Shown piece by piece: positions 1 through 8,814 of a DNA stretch of 64,000 bases (positions are counted from its first letter, which is position 1; each line of letters begins with the position of its first letter). Origin of the DNA: Pseudomonas migulae NBRC 103157 (GTDB taxonomy: Bacteria > Pseudomonadota > Gammaproteobacteria > Pseudomonadales > Pseudomonadaceae); NCBI RefSeq assembly GCF_002091715.1, contig NZ_BDAG01000022.1:44012-108011 (forward strand). Direction: 5' to 3'. The position numbers and the translations under genes were made by a program. Below the pieces are notes generated by a model, which did not search any database, had not been told where the DNA came from, and saw only the letters and a list, made by a program, of their open reading frames with translations.

Positions 1-110
1 CCGGTAACATAAAGCCATTCGAACGCCGACGGCGGTGATGATTCGCCTGTTTGTCGCCTCCTGCGGTGGTTCACTTTCCGCTGATATGCCTCTAACAAGA
101 GATAAAAACC

Positions 111-1895
111 ATGCCCGAAAACACTCCTCTGCCTCTGCGAAGTCAACAATGGTTTGACGATCCCAGTCATGCTGACATGACCGCGCTCTACGTCGAACGG
201 TTCATGAATTACGGTATGACGCGCGAGGAGTTGCAATCGGGCCGTCCCATCATCGGCATCGCTCAAACCGGTAGCGATCTCGCGCCGTGCAACCGTCATC
301 ACCTCGAACTCGCGCAACGCACCAAAGCAGGTATTCGCGATGCCGGCGGCATTCCGATGGAGTTCCCGGTGCACCCGATGGCCGAACAAACCCGGCGTCC
401 GACTGCCGCACTGGATCGCAACCTGGCGTACCTGGGCCTGGTCGAGATTCTTCATGGGTACCCGCTGGATGGCGTGGTGCTGACCACTGGCTGCGACAAG
501 ACCACCCCTGCCTGTCTCATGGCGGCCGCGACGGTTGATATTCCGGCGATCGTCTTGTCGGGCGGTCCAATGCTTGATGGGCACCACAAAGGCAAATTGA
601 TCGGCTCCGGCACGGTGCTCTGGCATGCGCGCAACCTGCTCTCCAGTGGAGAGATCGATTATGAAGGCTTCATGGAGATGACCACGGCGGCCTCTCCTTC
701 GATCGGTCACTGCAACACGATGGGCACCGCGTTGTCGATGAACGCGCTGGCCGAAGCGCTGGGTATGTCGCTGCCCGGCTGTGCGAGCATTCCAGCCGCC
801 TATCGTGAACGCGGCCAGATGGCGTATGCGACTGGCAAGCGCATCGTCGACATGGTCCGTCAGGATATTCGTCCTACCCAAATCATGACCCGCGAAGCCT
901 TTGAAAATGCCATTGCCGTGGCGTCGGCCTTGGGGGCGTCGACCAATTGCCCGCCGCACCTCATCGCTATCGCGCGGCACACCGGCATCGATCTCAGCCT
1001 GGAAGACTGGCAACGGATTGGCGAAGACGTGCCCCTGCTGGTCAATTGCATGCCCGCCGGGAAATACCTTGGCGAGGGTTTCCACCGCGCGGGCGGCGTC
1101 CCGGCAGTCATGCACGAACTGCAGAAAGCCGGGCGACTGCATGAAGGCTGCGACACGGTCTCAGGCAAGACCGTTGGCGAGATCGTCAGCCATACGGCCG
1201 CCAGCGATACCGATGTGATCCACGCGTACGAAAATCCCTTGATTCAACGGGCCGGGTTCATCGTGCTGAGCGGTAATTTCTTCGACAGCGCCATCATGAA
1301 GATGTCGGTGGTGGGCGAAGCATTCCGCAAAACCTACCTGTCCGAGCCGGGCGCGGAAAACAGTTTCGAAGCCAGAGCCATTGTTTTCGATGGCCCCGAG
1401 GACTATCAGGCGCGCATCAACGACCCGGCTCTGGACATCGACGAGCGTTGCATTCTGGTGATTCGGGGCTGCGGCACCGTGGGTTATCCGGGCAGCGCCG
1501 AAGTGGTCAACATGGCCCCACCCGCAGCACTGATCAAACGAGGCATTGACTCCCTGCCCTGCCTGGGTGATGGACGCCAGAGCGGGACCTCGGCCAGCCC
1601 GTCGATACTCAACATGTCCCCTGAAGCCGCGGTGGGGGGCGGCATCGGTTTGCTGGAAACCAATGATCGTCTTCGCGTCGACCTCAACGCTCGCCGCGTC
1701 GATCTCCTCGTGGATGAGAGCGAAATGGCACGCCGCCAGGCGGCGTTCAAACCGTCCTTTCCAGCCTCGCAAACGCCATGGCAGGAACTCTACCGACAGC
1801 AGGTTGGCCAACTCTCGACCGGTGGTTGCCTGGAGCCCGCGACCTTGCACCTGCGGGTCATCGCACGCAGCGGCGACCCACGTCATTCCCACTGA
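111..1895 (+). CDS. pentonate (probably D-xylonate) dehydratase, IlvD/Edd family
   Basis: The 594-residue protein belongs to the IlvD/Edd iron-sulfur dehydratases. Its length and features match the D-xylonate/L-arabonate branch, which removes water from a sugar acid to give the 2-keto-3-deoxy acid. Candidate cluster cysteines are C60 (DLAPCN), C128 (TTGCDKTTPA) and C201 (GHCNTMGTA), the spacing of the pentonate dehydratases. The start at ATG 111 follows a purine-rich AAGAGA. The gene opens a three-gene run: 27 bp to the next gene and then 11 bp, so co-transcription is likely. The sugar is inferred from the adjacent xylR-xylAFGH locus; L-arabonate or another pentonate cannot be excluded. The upstream promoter is at or beyond the window edge. 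Confidence 0.88.
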   Translation: MPENTPLPLRSQQWFDDPSHADMTALYVERFMNYGMTREELQSGRPIIGIAQTGSDLAPCNRHHLELAQRTKAGIRDAGGIPMEFPVHPMAEQTRRPTAALDRNLAYLGLVEILHGYPLDGVVLTTGCDKTTPACLMAAATVDIPAIVLSGGPMLDGHHKGKLIGSGTVLWHARNLLSSGEIDYEGFMEMTTAASPSIGHCNTMGTALSMNALAEALGMSLPGCASIPAAYRERGQMAYATGKRIVDMVRQDIRPTQIMTREAFENAIAVASALGASTNCPPHLIAIARHTGIDLSLEDWQRIGEDVPLLVNCMPAGKYLGEGFHRAGGVPAVMHELQKAGRLHEGCDTVSGKTVGEIVSHTAASDTDVIHAYENPLIQRAGFIVLSGNFFDSAIMKMSVVGEAFRKTYLSEPGAENSFEARAIVFDGPEDYQARINDPALDIDERCILVIRGCGTVGYPGSAEVVNMAPPAALIKRGIDSLPCLGDGRQSGTSASPSILNMSPEAAVGGGIGLLETNDRLRVDLNARRVDLLVDESEMARRQAAFKPSFPASQTPWQELYRQQVGQLSTGGCLEPATLHLRVIARSGDPRHSH

Positions 1896-1922
1896 TTCGC
1901 CACTTTCGCCGAGGTTTTTTTC

Positions 1923-3140
1923 ATGCCCCCAAAAAAAATTACCATCACATTGTCGGAGTTGAACACTCCAGCCCAGGACCTCTCGCAAGGCACCTGGATC
2001 GGTCGCGTGTGGATTCCTGGCGCCACGGCAGGGCCTGCCATCGTCCTGCTTAAAGACCGCGAGGTCTATGACATCAGCGTTCGGGTGGCGACCGTTTCGG
2101 CCCTGCTTGAACTCGATGACCCCGTTGCTTACCTGCGCAGCCTGCCATTGGAGCAGGCGCTAATCAGTGTTGACGCGTTACTGTGCAACAGCGATGTCTC
2201 GATGCGCGACGAAACACAGCCATGGCTGCTGGCGCCGATTGACCTGCAAGCGGTAAAAGCCGCCGGGGTGACCTTCACAACCAGCATGCTTGAGCGGGTG
2301 GTCGAAGAGCAGGCCAAGGGCGACCCGGCCAAGGCCGATAGCATTCGCGCAACGCTGGTAGCGAGCATCGGTACTGACCTCGGGGACATCGTGCCGGGCT
2401 CTTCCCAGGCCGCCGCGCTCAAGGAAGTGCTGATCAGCCAGGGCATGTGGTCGCAGTACCTCGAAGTAGGCATCGGCCCGGACGCCGAGATATTCACCAA
2501 AGCTCAGCCGTTGTCAGCGGTGGGTTACGGATCGGACATTGGAATCCATCCGAAGTCCAGCTGGAACAATCCAGAGCCCGAAGTGGTATTGGCCGTTTCC
2601 AGTCGTGGCAAGGTACAGGGCGCTACGCTGGGCAATGACGTCAACCTGCGCGACTTCGAAGGGCGCAGTGCGTTGTTGCTTTCCAAAGCCAAAGACAACA
2701 ATGCGTCGACCGCGCTTGGGCCATTTATCCGACTGTTCGACGAAACCTTCAGCATCGAGGACGTGCGCTCGGCAGAAGTCGCACTGCGTGTCGTAGGCGA
2801 CGATGGTTTCATCATGGATGGCAGCAGCTCCATGAACCAGATCAGTCGTGACCCACTGGATCTGGTCGCCCAGACACTCAACGAGAACCATCAGTACCCG
2901 GACGGCTTTGTACTGTTCCTCGGCACGCTGTTTGCCCCCAAGCAAGACCGCGATCTACCCGGCGGAGGCTTCACCCATAAAGAGGGTGATTTGGTCGCCA
3001 TCAGCAGCGCCAGGTTCGGCACGCTGGTCAACCGCGTGACGACAAGCGATCGCGCGCCGGCCTGGCAGATGGGTTATCGCGCCCTGCTCGATAACTTGCA
3101 CGGTCGCGGGTTGGTTTCTGCCGCGATCAAGCCACGCTAG
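1923..3140 (+). CDS. 2-keto-3-deoxypentonate dehydratase, fumarylacetoacetate hydrolase fold
   Basis: The 405-residue protein has a C-terminal FAH-type domain: metal-site region with NPEPEVV (about residue 220), GNDVNLRDFEG, KAKDNNAS and a late GGGFTHKEGD. Members of this branch dehydrate 2-keto-3-deoxy-D-xylonate (or -arabinonate) to 2-oxoglutarate semialdehyde, the second step of the lower Weimberg pathway. The position between an IlvD/Edd dehydratase and a semialdehyde dehydrogenase supports this over a generic FAH hydrolase. ATG 1923 directly follows the dehydratase. Only the family is visible from sequence; the substrate is inferred from context. Confidence 0.85.
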   Translation: MPPKKITITLSELNTPAQDLSQGTWIGRVWIPGATAGPAIVLLKDREVYDISVRVATVSALLELDDPVAYLRSLPLEQALISVDALLCNSDVSMRDETQPWLLAPIDLQAVKAAGVTFTTSMLERVVEEQAKGDPAKADSIRATLVASIGTDLGDIVPGSSQAAALKEVLISQGMWSQYLEVGIGPDAEIFTKAQPLSAVGYGSDIGIHPKSSWNNPEPEVVLAVSSRGKVQGATLGNDVNLRDFEGRSALLLSKAKDNNASTALGPFIRLFDETFSIEDVRSAEVALRVVGDDGFIMDGSSSMNQISRDPLDLVAQTLNENHQYPDGFVLFLGTLFAPKQDRDLPGGGFTHKEGDLVAISSARFGTLVNRVTTSDRAPAWQMGYRALLDNLHGRGLVSAAIKPR

Positions 3141-3151
3141 CCAAAACGAGA

Positions 3152-4741
3152 ATGCCTATGAACGCCAGCACCGGACACAACTTTATCAATGGCGCACGCA
3201 GCGCCGAAGGTCACTCGCGCCTGCAAAGTTTCGACGCCACCACTGGGCAGGAACTTCCGGGCTACTTTACTGAAGCCACGCGAGAGGAAGTGGATGCTGC
3301 CGCCTATGCGGCGGCAGCGGCCTACCCGCTGTACCGCACCCTGCCGCCCCTTCGACGCGCGGCGTTTCTCGACGCCATCGCGGATGAGCTCGACGCCCTG
3401 GGTGACGAATTCGTCGCGACGGTCTGCCGCGAAACGGCGCTGCCGGCCGCACGTATTCAGGGTGAACGTGCCCGTACCAGTGGGCAGATGAGACTGTTTG
3501 CCAAGGTGCTGCGACGTGGGGATTTCTTTGGGGCACGTATCGATCGTGCCCTGCCTGACCGTCAACCCCTGCCCCGTCCCGATCTGCGCCAATACCACAT
3601 CGGTATCGGCCCGGTCGCCGTATTCGGCGCCAGCAATTTCCCCCTGGCCTTCTCTACGGCGGGCGGTGATACCGCCGCTGCGCTCGCGGCCGGTTGCCCG
3701 GTGGTATTCAAGGCACACCCCGGGCACATGGCTACGGCGGAATGGGTCGCTCTGGCAATCATTCGCGCCGCCGAACAGACCGGAATGCCGCCCGGTGTCT
3801 TCAACATGATTTACGGCGGGATGGTCGGTGCCTGGCTGGTGCAACACCCGGCAATCAAGGCTGTTGGCTTCACCGGTTCGCTCAAGGGCGGCCGGGCGCT
3901 GTGTGACATGGCAGCGGCAAGACCAGAACCCATCCCGGTGTTCGCCGAGATGTCGAGTGTCAATCCGGTACTGGTGCTGCCAGAGGCCCTCAAGACCCGT
4001 GGTGCAAACATTGCGGCCGAGGTCTGCGCCTCTGTGGTTCAAGGGGCAGGACAGTTCTGCACAAAACCTGGAATGGTGATCGGAATACGCTCTCCCGAGT
4101 TCGATGCGTTTCTCGATGAGCTGACCTGGCAGATCAACGCTCAGCCTGCACATACCCTGCTCAACGCCGGCGGGCTGTGCAATTACTCCGATGGCCTGAC
4201 CCGCCTGCATGATCATCCGCAGATCCACCATCGAGCGGGGAACCCTCAAGCAGGTATCCAGGCTAACCCACAGCTGTTCGAAGCGGACGCAGAACTGCTG
4301 ATCAACCATGACGAACTGCTGCAGCACGAGGTGTTTGGCCCGGTTGTAGTCGTCGTTGCGGTCAATGACCGGCAACAGCTGCAGCACGCGCTGCACGGTT
4401 TGCAGGGACAACTGACCGCGACCTTGATTGCCGAACCCGCGGATCTGGAGATATTTGCCGAGTTGATTCCAGTATTGGAACTGAAGGCGGGTCGCCTTTT
4501 GCTCAATGGTTACCCGACCGGTGTCGAAGTCTGCGATGCGATGGTTCATGGCGGCCCCTACCCCGCCACCTCGGATGCCCGAGGCTCGTCCGTGGGAACG
4601 CTGTCGATCAACCGCTTCCTGCGGCCGATCTGCTTCCAGAACTACCCGGACAGTTTGCTTCCCGACGCGTTGAAAAACGCCAATCCGCTCGGCATTCAAC
4701 GCCTGGTAGACGGCGCCAGCACAAATGAGCGTTTGCGTTAA
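3152..4741 (+). CDS. alpha-ketoglutarate semialdehyde (2,5-dioxovalerate) dehydrogenase
   Basis: A 529-residue aldehyde dehydrogenase. The SNFP cofactor motif is near residue 161, the general-base Glu is in FAEMSS (about E266), and the catalytic cysteine is in GAGQFCTKPG (about C303). FTGS follows the cofactor fold at about residue 240. These features and the length fit the NADP-dependent 2-oxoglutarate semialdehyde dehydrogenases of the Weimberg pathway, which deliver 2-oxoglutarate to the TCA cycle. It starts 11 bp after the FAH-fold dehydratase, so the three enzymes form a likely operon. A broader aldehyde range is possible. The next gene, xylR, is convergent, with about 150 bp between. 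Confidence 0.87.
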   Translation: MPMNASTGHNFINGARSAEGHSRLQSFDATTGQELPGYFTEATREEVDAAAYAAAAAYPLYRTLPPLRRAAFLDAIADELDALGDEFVATVCRETALPAARIQGERARTSGQMRLFAKVLRRGDFFGARIDRALPDRQPLPRPDLRQYHIGIGPVAVFGASNFPLAFSTAGGDTAAALAAGCPVVFKAHPGHMATAEWVALAIIRAAEQTGMPPGVFNMIYGGMVGAWLVQHPAIKAVGFTGSLKGGRALCDMAAARPEPIPVFAEMSSVNPVLVLPEALKTRGANIAAEVCASVVQGAGQFCTKPGMVIGIRSPEFDAFLDELTWQINAQPAHTLLNAGGLCNYSDGLTRLHDHPQIHHRAGNPQAGIQANPQLFEADAELLINHDELLQHEVFGPVVVVVAVNDRQQLQHALHGLQGQLTATLIAEPADLEIFAELIPVLELKAGRLLLNGYPTGVEVCDAMVHGGPYPATSDARGSSVGTLSINRFLRPICFQNYPDSLLPDALKNANPLGIQRLVDGASTNERLR

Positions 4742-4889
4742 TGCGCCAATTAGATCTCGTACTACGGCGATGTTAAATCGACCGTCTCTTGCGCTTTTGG
4801 ACAAGCCGCATCCCTGCTTCGGCCCCTTGGCAAAGGGAGGTGTCGAATGACTACTTCTGGCCAAACCAACCCTTCTCACCCCACAACAA

Positions 4890-6086
4890 TCAACCAATTG
4901 CGCCCGGCATCACTATAGCGCCCTGCTGGTATTCACGGGGCGTACAGCCAAACTCGCGACGAAACACCGTGTGCAGATACTGTGCGGATTTGAATCCGCA
5001 CGCGCGGGCAACTTCCGCAATCGCTGTCTCGGTATTTTCCAACCCGCTCGTCGCCGCCGCCAGTTTGAAATGCAGAATCTCATCATGCACGCTGCAGCCC
5101 CTCACAGTGCGAAAGTGCGACTCCAGCGATGAGCGCGAGACGCCGACATAAGCCGCCACTTGCGCGGTCTTGATGCCCTGGCAGGCATATTGGCGGATAA
5201 ACAGCAGCGCTTGCATGACGTAGGGGTTGCCCAACGGTTGGTGCAAACTCGACACCTGCACGTTGATCGCATCCGGCGGGATCAGGATGTGGGTGCCGGT
5301 GGACGGCATGCCGTGCAGCATCTGGTGGAGCAGTTGCGCGGCGGTGCGGCCCATCGTTTCGGTGCCCTGAATGACTGAACTCAGGGGGACCCGGGTCAGG
5401 CTGCGTGTCAGCGGATCGTTGTCGATGCCGATCAACGCCACCTGCTCCGGTACGGCGATTCCGGCGGTCAGGCAGGCCTGCAGCAACTGCCTTGCACGGG
5501 CGTCACTGACGGCGATGATACCTATGGGTTTAGGCAGGCTTTGCAGCCAGGCGATCAGTTGTTCGACGGCGCTGTCCCAGAGAGGTGCGCTTGTGCCCAT
5601 GCCGCGGTAGACCTCGGCATGCAGGCCGTCACGTTGCATCAGCCGTCGAAAGGCTTTTTCCCGCTCCTGCGCCCAACGATTGGCCTGCGCTTCAGGCAGG
5701 CTGAAGCAGGCAAAACGCTGCAGCCCCGCCTCGATCAAGTGCGCGTAAGCCAGGGTGATCAATGCGTTATTGTCGGTGGCGACATAAGGGATTCCTTTCG
5801 GGTAGGCGCGCTCATCCTGATAAGAACCACCCACCGCCACCACCGGCAACTTGATGTCGGCCAGCGCCTCGCCAATCAGCGGATCGTCGAAGTCGGCAAT
5901 GATCCCGTCACCCTGCCAGCGCTCGATCCCTTTCAACCGGCAGAGAAAATCCTCTTCCAGGAACAGATCCCAGGAGGCGCGAGTGCTGCTCAGGTAGTTG
6001 CCGATGCCGCTGATGATACCCCGGTCATAGATCTTGCTCCCGTTGAACAACAGTGCGATGCGGTGAACAGGCGGTACTGTTTTCAT
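4890..6086 (-). CDS. xylR: XylR, xylose-responsive AraC-family activator
   Basis: About 398 residues with the layout of enterobacterial XylR: an N-terminal LacI/periplasmic-binding-like sensor (RIALLFNGSKIYDRG, GDGIIADFDDPLIGEAL, SDARARQLLQ, IGIDNDPLTRSL) and a C-terminal AraC helix-turn-helix ending GCTPREYQQ. The family binds D-xylose and activates xyl transcription. I chose ATG 6086 (MKTVPPVHRIAL), which matches the normal N-terminus; an upstream in-frame start would add 16 unconserved residues. The gene is divergent from xylA, sharing a 176-bp control region. It is convergent with the upstream Weimberg operon, so it may control both. Confidence 0.93.
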   Translation of the reverse strand: MKTVPPVHRIALLFNGSKIYDRGIISGIGNYLSSTRASWDLFLEEDFLCRLKGIERWQGDGIIADFDDPLIGEALADIKLPVVAVGGSYQDERAYPKGIPYVATDNNALITLAYAHLIEAGLQRFACFSLPEAQANRWAQEREKAFRRLMQRDGLHAEVYRGMGTSAPLWDSAVEQLIAWLQSLPKPIGIIAVSDARARQLLQACLTAGIAVPEQVALIGIDNDPLTRSLTRVPLSSVIQGTETMGRTAAQLLHQMLHGMPSTGTHILIPPDAINVQVSSLHQPLGNPYVMQALLFIRQYACQGIKTAQVAAYVGVSRSSLESHFRTVRGCSVHDEILHFKLAAATSGLENTETAIAEVARACGFKSAQYLHTVFRREFGCTPREYQQGAIVMPGAIG

Positions 6087-6262
6087 TATTTTCAGGCTTG
6101 TTCCGGGGCCCCTTCTCACGGAGGCGGTTTGCACAGACTAGGCGCGCAGACCACGAATCTCAATACGCAAAATCGCACCCAGTGTTGGTGATTTTCATAA
6201 TCAGCAGGCATGGGGCCGTTGCTAGTATCGAGACACCGCCAAGAACAACAAGGACATTGCCA
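6087..6262. promoter_or_regulatory. divergent xylR-xylA control region with inverted repeat
   Basis: The 176-bp spacer carries AAAATC at 6169-6174 and its inverted copy GATTTT at 6190-6195, with partly matching flanks (CACC / GGTG). The half-sites are about two helical turns apart and could be a XylR operator. TAGTAT at 6223-6228 could be a -10 box for xylA, and AAGGA at 6250-6254 is the xylA ribosome binding site. Promoter and operator assignments are inference from spacing and symmetry. Confidence 0.45.
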
Positions 6263-7579
6263 ATGCCGTACTTCCCCGATGTCGACAAGATTCGCTACGA
6301 AGGCCCTTCCAGCGATTCTGCGCTCGCCTTCCGTCACTACGACGCCGACAAAATCATCCTCGGCAAACCCATGCGCGAACACCTGCGCATGGCCGCCTGT
6401 TATTGGCACACCTTCGTCTGGCCGGGCTCCGATGTGTTCGGCGCAGGTACTTTCAAGCGCCCGTGGCAACACCCCGGCGACCCGATGGAGCTGGCGATTG
6501 GCAAGGCGGAAGCCGCGTTCGAGTTCTTCTCCAAACTGGGTATCGACTATTACTGCTTCCACGACACGGATGTCGCCCCGGAAGGCAATTCGTTGAAGGA
6601 CTACCGCAACCACTTCGCGCAAATGATTGATCATCTGGAGCGACATCAGGAGGAAAGCGGGATCAAGCTGTTGTGGGGCACCGCCAACTGCTTCAGCAAT
6701 CCGCGCTTTGCCGCCGGCGCCGCCAGCAACCCGGATCCCGAAGTGTTTGCCTTCGCCGCTGCCCAAGTCTTCAGCGCCATGAACGCGACCCAACGCCTGA
6801 AAGGGTCCAACTACGTGTTGTGGGGCGGTCGCGAAGGCTACGAAACCCTGCTCAATACCGACTTGAAAAGTGAACGCGAACAACTGGGCCGCTTCATGCG
6901 CATGGTAGTCGAGCACAAGTACAAGATCGGTTTCAAAGGTGACCTGCTGATCGAACCCAAGCCGCAGGAGCCGACAAAGCACCAATACGATTACGACAGC
7001 GCCACCGTGTTTGGCTTTCTCCAGCAGTTCGGCCTGGAAAAGGAAATCAAGGTCAACATCGAAGCCAACCACGCGACCCTGGCCGGTCATAGCTTTCATC
7101 ACGAGATTGCGACAGCCATCTCGCTGGGGATTTTCGGCAGCATCGACGCCAACCGCGGTGACCCGCAGAACGGTTGGGACACCGATCAGTTCCCCAACAG
7201 CGTCGAAGAAATGACCCTGGTCACCTATGAAATCCTCAAGGCCGGCGGGTTCAAGAATGGCGGGTTCAACTTCGACTCCAAGGTTCGCCGCCAGAGCCTT
7301 GGTGAGATCGATCTATTCCATGGTCACGTCGGCGCAATGGACGTCCTCGCCCTGTCCCTGGAACGGGCAGCCGCCATGGTGCAGAACGACCAGCTTCAGC
7401 GGCTCAAGGATCAACGCTACGCCGGCTGGCAGCAGCCGTTCGGGCAGTCGGTGCTGGCGGGTGAGTTCAACCTCCAGTCATTGGCCGAACATGCCTTCGC
7501 CAACGAACTGAATCCGCAGGCCGTCAGCGGCAGGCAGGAAATGCTCGAAAACGTCGTCAACCGGTTCATCTATCGCTGA
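6263..7579 (+). CDS. xylA: xylose isomerase
   Basis: A 438-residue type II xylose isomerase, interconverting D-xylose and D-xylulose in the cytoplasm. Landmarks include MPYFPDVDKIRYEGP at the N-terminus, the active-site FHDTD segment, VLWGGREGYETL, the metal-ligand region EPKPQEPTKHQYDYD and EANHATLAGHSFHHE. ATG 6263 has AAGGA eight bases upstream; longer upstream reading would run into the promoter. It heads the xylAFGH unit. No xylulokinase gene follows, so xylulose phosphorylation must be encoded elsewhere; in pseudomonads the mannitol-operon kinase is a known candidate. Confidence 0.97.
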   Translation: MPYFPDVDKIRYEGPSSDSALAFRHYDADKIILGKPMREHLRMAACYWHTFVWPGSDVFGAGTFKRPWQHPGDPMELAIGKAEAAFEFFSKLGIDYYCFHDTDVAPEGNSLKDYRNHFAQMIDHLERHQEESGIKLLWGTANCFSNPRFAAGAASNPDPEVFAFAAAQVFSAMNATQRLKGSNYVLWGGREGYETLLNTDLKSEREQLGRFMRMVVEHKYKIGFKGDLLIEPKPQEPTKHQYDYDSATVFGFLQQFGLEKEIKVNIEANHATLAGHSFHHEIATAISLGIFGSIDANRGDPQNGWDTDQFPNSVEEMTLVTYEILKAGGFKNGGFNFDSKVRRQSLGEIDLFHGHVGAMDVLALSLERAAAMVQNDQLQRLKDQRYAGWQQPFGQSVLAGEFNLQSLAEHAFANELNPQAVSGRQEMLENVVNRFIYR

Positions 7580-7727
7580 TCGCCACGGCGTCTGCGGGCG
7601 CAACAACGCTGTGACATTCGCACGACAAATCTGTGTCTTCTGCGTCTGCCAATTCTCTACAGTTCTACCAGCCCGAGACTCATCGTCAGGCAGTGTCTTT
7701 CAAACAAAAACAAAAGGACGCACCACC

Positions 7728-8729
7728 ATGAAAAATGTGAAACGCGCGCTATTGGCCAGCGCCCTGGCGCTGCTGTCGCTACCGGTGATGGCCGATGCTG
7801 CCCACCCGAAAATCGGTTTCTCCATTGATGATCTGCGGCTGGAACGTTGGTCGCGTGACCGCGATTACTTCGTCGCGGCGGCGGAGAAAATGGACGCCAA
7901 GGTCTTTGTACAGTCGGCCGATGCCAACGAGCAAAAGCAGATTTCGCAAATCGAAAATCTCATTTCCCGTGGCGTCGATGTGATCGTCATCGTGCCGTTC
8001 AACGCCACGGTCCTGACCAACGTAGTGGCCGAAGCGAAGAAAGCCGGGATCAAGGTCGTGTCCTATGACCGCCTGATACTCAACGCGGATATCGACGCCT
8101 ACATTTCCTTCGATAACGAAAAGGTCGGCGAGATGCAGGCCAGCGGCGTGCTGCACGCAGCGCCCAAGGGCAATTACTTCCTGCTCGGAGGTGCGCCTAC
8201 CGACAACAACGCAAAAGTCCTGCGCGAAGGTCAGATGAAAGTGCTGCAACCGGCCATCGACAAGGGGGATATCAAGATCGTAGGCCAACAATGGGTGAAG
8301 GAATGGAACCCGACCGAAGCGCTGAGCATTGTTGAAAACGCCTTGACCCGCAACAACAACAAAATCGACGGCATCGTCGCTTCCAACGACGCCACGGCAG
8401 GTGGCGCCATCCAGGCATTGGCCTCTCAGCAACTGGCCGGCAAGGTGCCGATTTCGGGGCAGGACGCAGACCTCGCAGCGGTCAAGCGAGTGATCGCCGG
8501 CACGCAAACCATGACCGTGTACAAACCGCTCAAACTCATCGCCTCCGAAGCTGCCAAGCTCTCGGTGCAACTGGCGCGTAACGAGAAACCCGCCTACAGC
8601 TCGCAATACGACAACGGCAGCAAAAAAGTCGACACCATCCTGCTCACCCCGACTCCGTTGACCAAGGACAACATCGACTTGCTGGAACAGGACGGGTTTT
8701 ACACCAAGGCGCAGATTGCCGGGCAGTGA
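7728..8729 (+). CDS. xylF: D-xylose ABC transporter, periplasmic binding protein
   Basis: A 333-residue sugar-binding protein with a signal peptide (MKNVKRALLASALALLSLPVMADA) followed by KIGFSIDDLRLERWSRDRDYF, the typical XylF start. GQDADLAAVKRVIAGTQTMTVYKP is in the C-terminal lobe. ATG 7728 has AAAGGAC at 7713-7719; upstream in-frame starts lack a signal peptide. It captures xylose in the periplasm for XylGH. A REP-like hairpin lies between it and xylG, which may reduce expression of the membrane components relative to the binding protein. Confidence 0.95.
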   Translation: MKNVKRALLASALALLSLPVMADAAHPKIGFSIDDLRLERWSRDRDYFVAAAEKMDAKVFVQSADANEQKQISQIENLISRGVDVIVIVPFNATVLTNVVAEAKKAGIKVVSYDRLILNADIDAYISFDNEKVGEMQASGVLHAAPKGNYFLLGGAPTDNNAKVLREGQMKVLQPAIDKGDIKIVGQQWVKEWNPTEALSIVENALTRNNNKIDGIVASNDATAGGAIQALASQQLAGKVPISGQDADLAAVKRVIAGTQTMTVYKPLKLIASEAAKLSVQLARNEKPAYSSQYDNGSKKVDTILLTPTPLTKDNIDLLEQDGFYTKAQIAGQ

Positions 8730-8753
8730 TCATCGCCCGGTAATGCCCCCCCT

Positions 8754-8775
8754 GCAGGAGCCAGCCCGCTCCTGC
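8754..8775. repeat. REP-like hairpin between xylF and xylG
   Basis: Perfect 8-bp arms GCAGGAGC (8754-8761) and GCTCCTGC (8768-8775) enclose a CAGCCC loop. This is a typical Pseudomonas intergenic REP sequence. Placed just after xylF, it could protect the xylF message from 3' degradation, as such hairpins do in other ABC operons. Confidence 0.75.
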
Positions 8776-8814
8776 GGGGACCCGCCTCGTCACTGCCGCT
8801 TATGAGTCTCTGCC

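Noticed and set aside
1..110. End of an upstream gene at the window edge
   Set aside because: All three plus frames close within the first 40 bases and give too few residues to identify anything.
3137..4897. 586-codon minus-strand frame antisense to the semialdehyde dehydrogenase
   Set aside because: High-GC mirror frame of a clear aldehyde dehydrogenase; no domain is visible in it.
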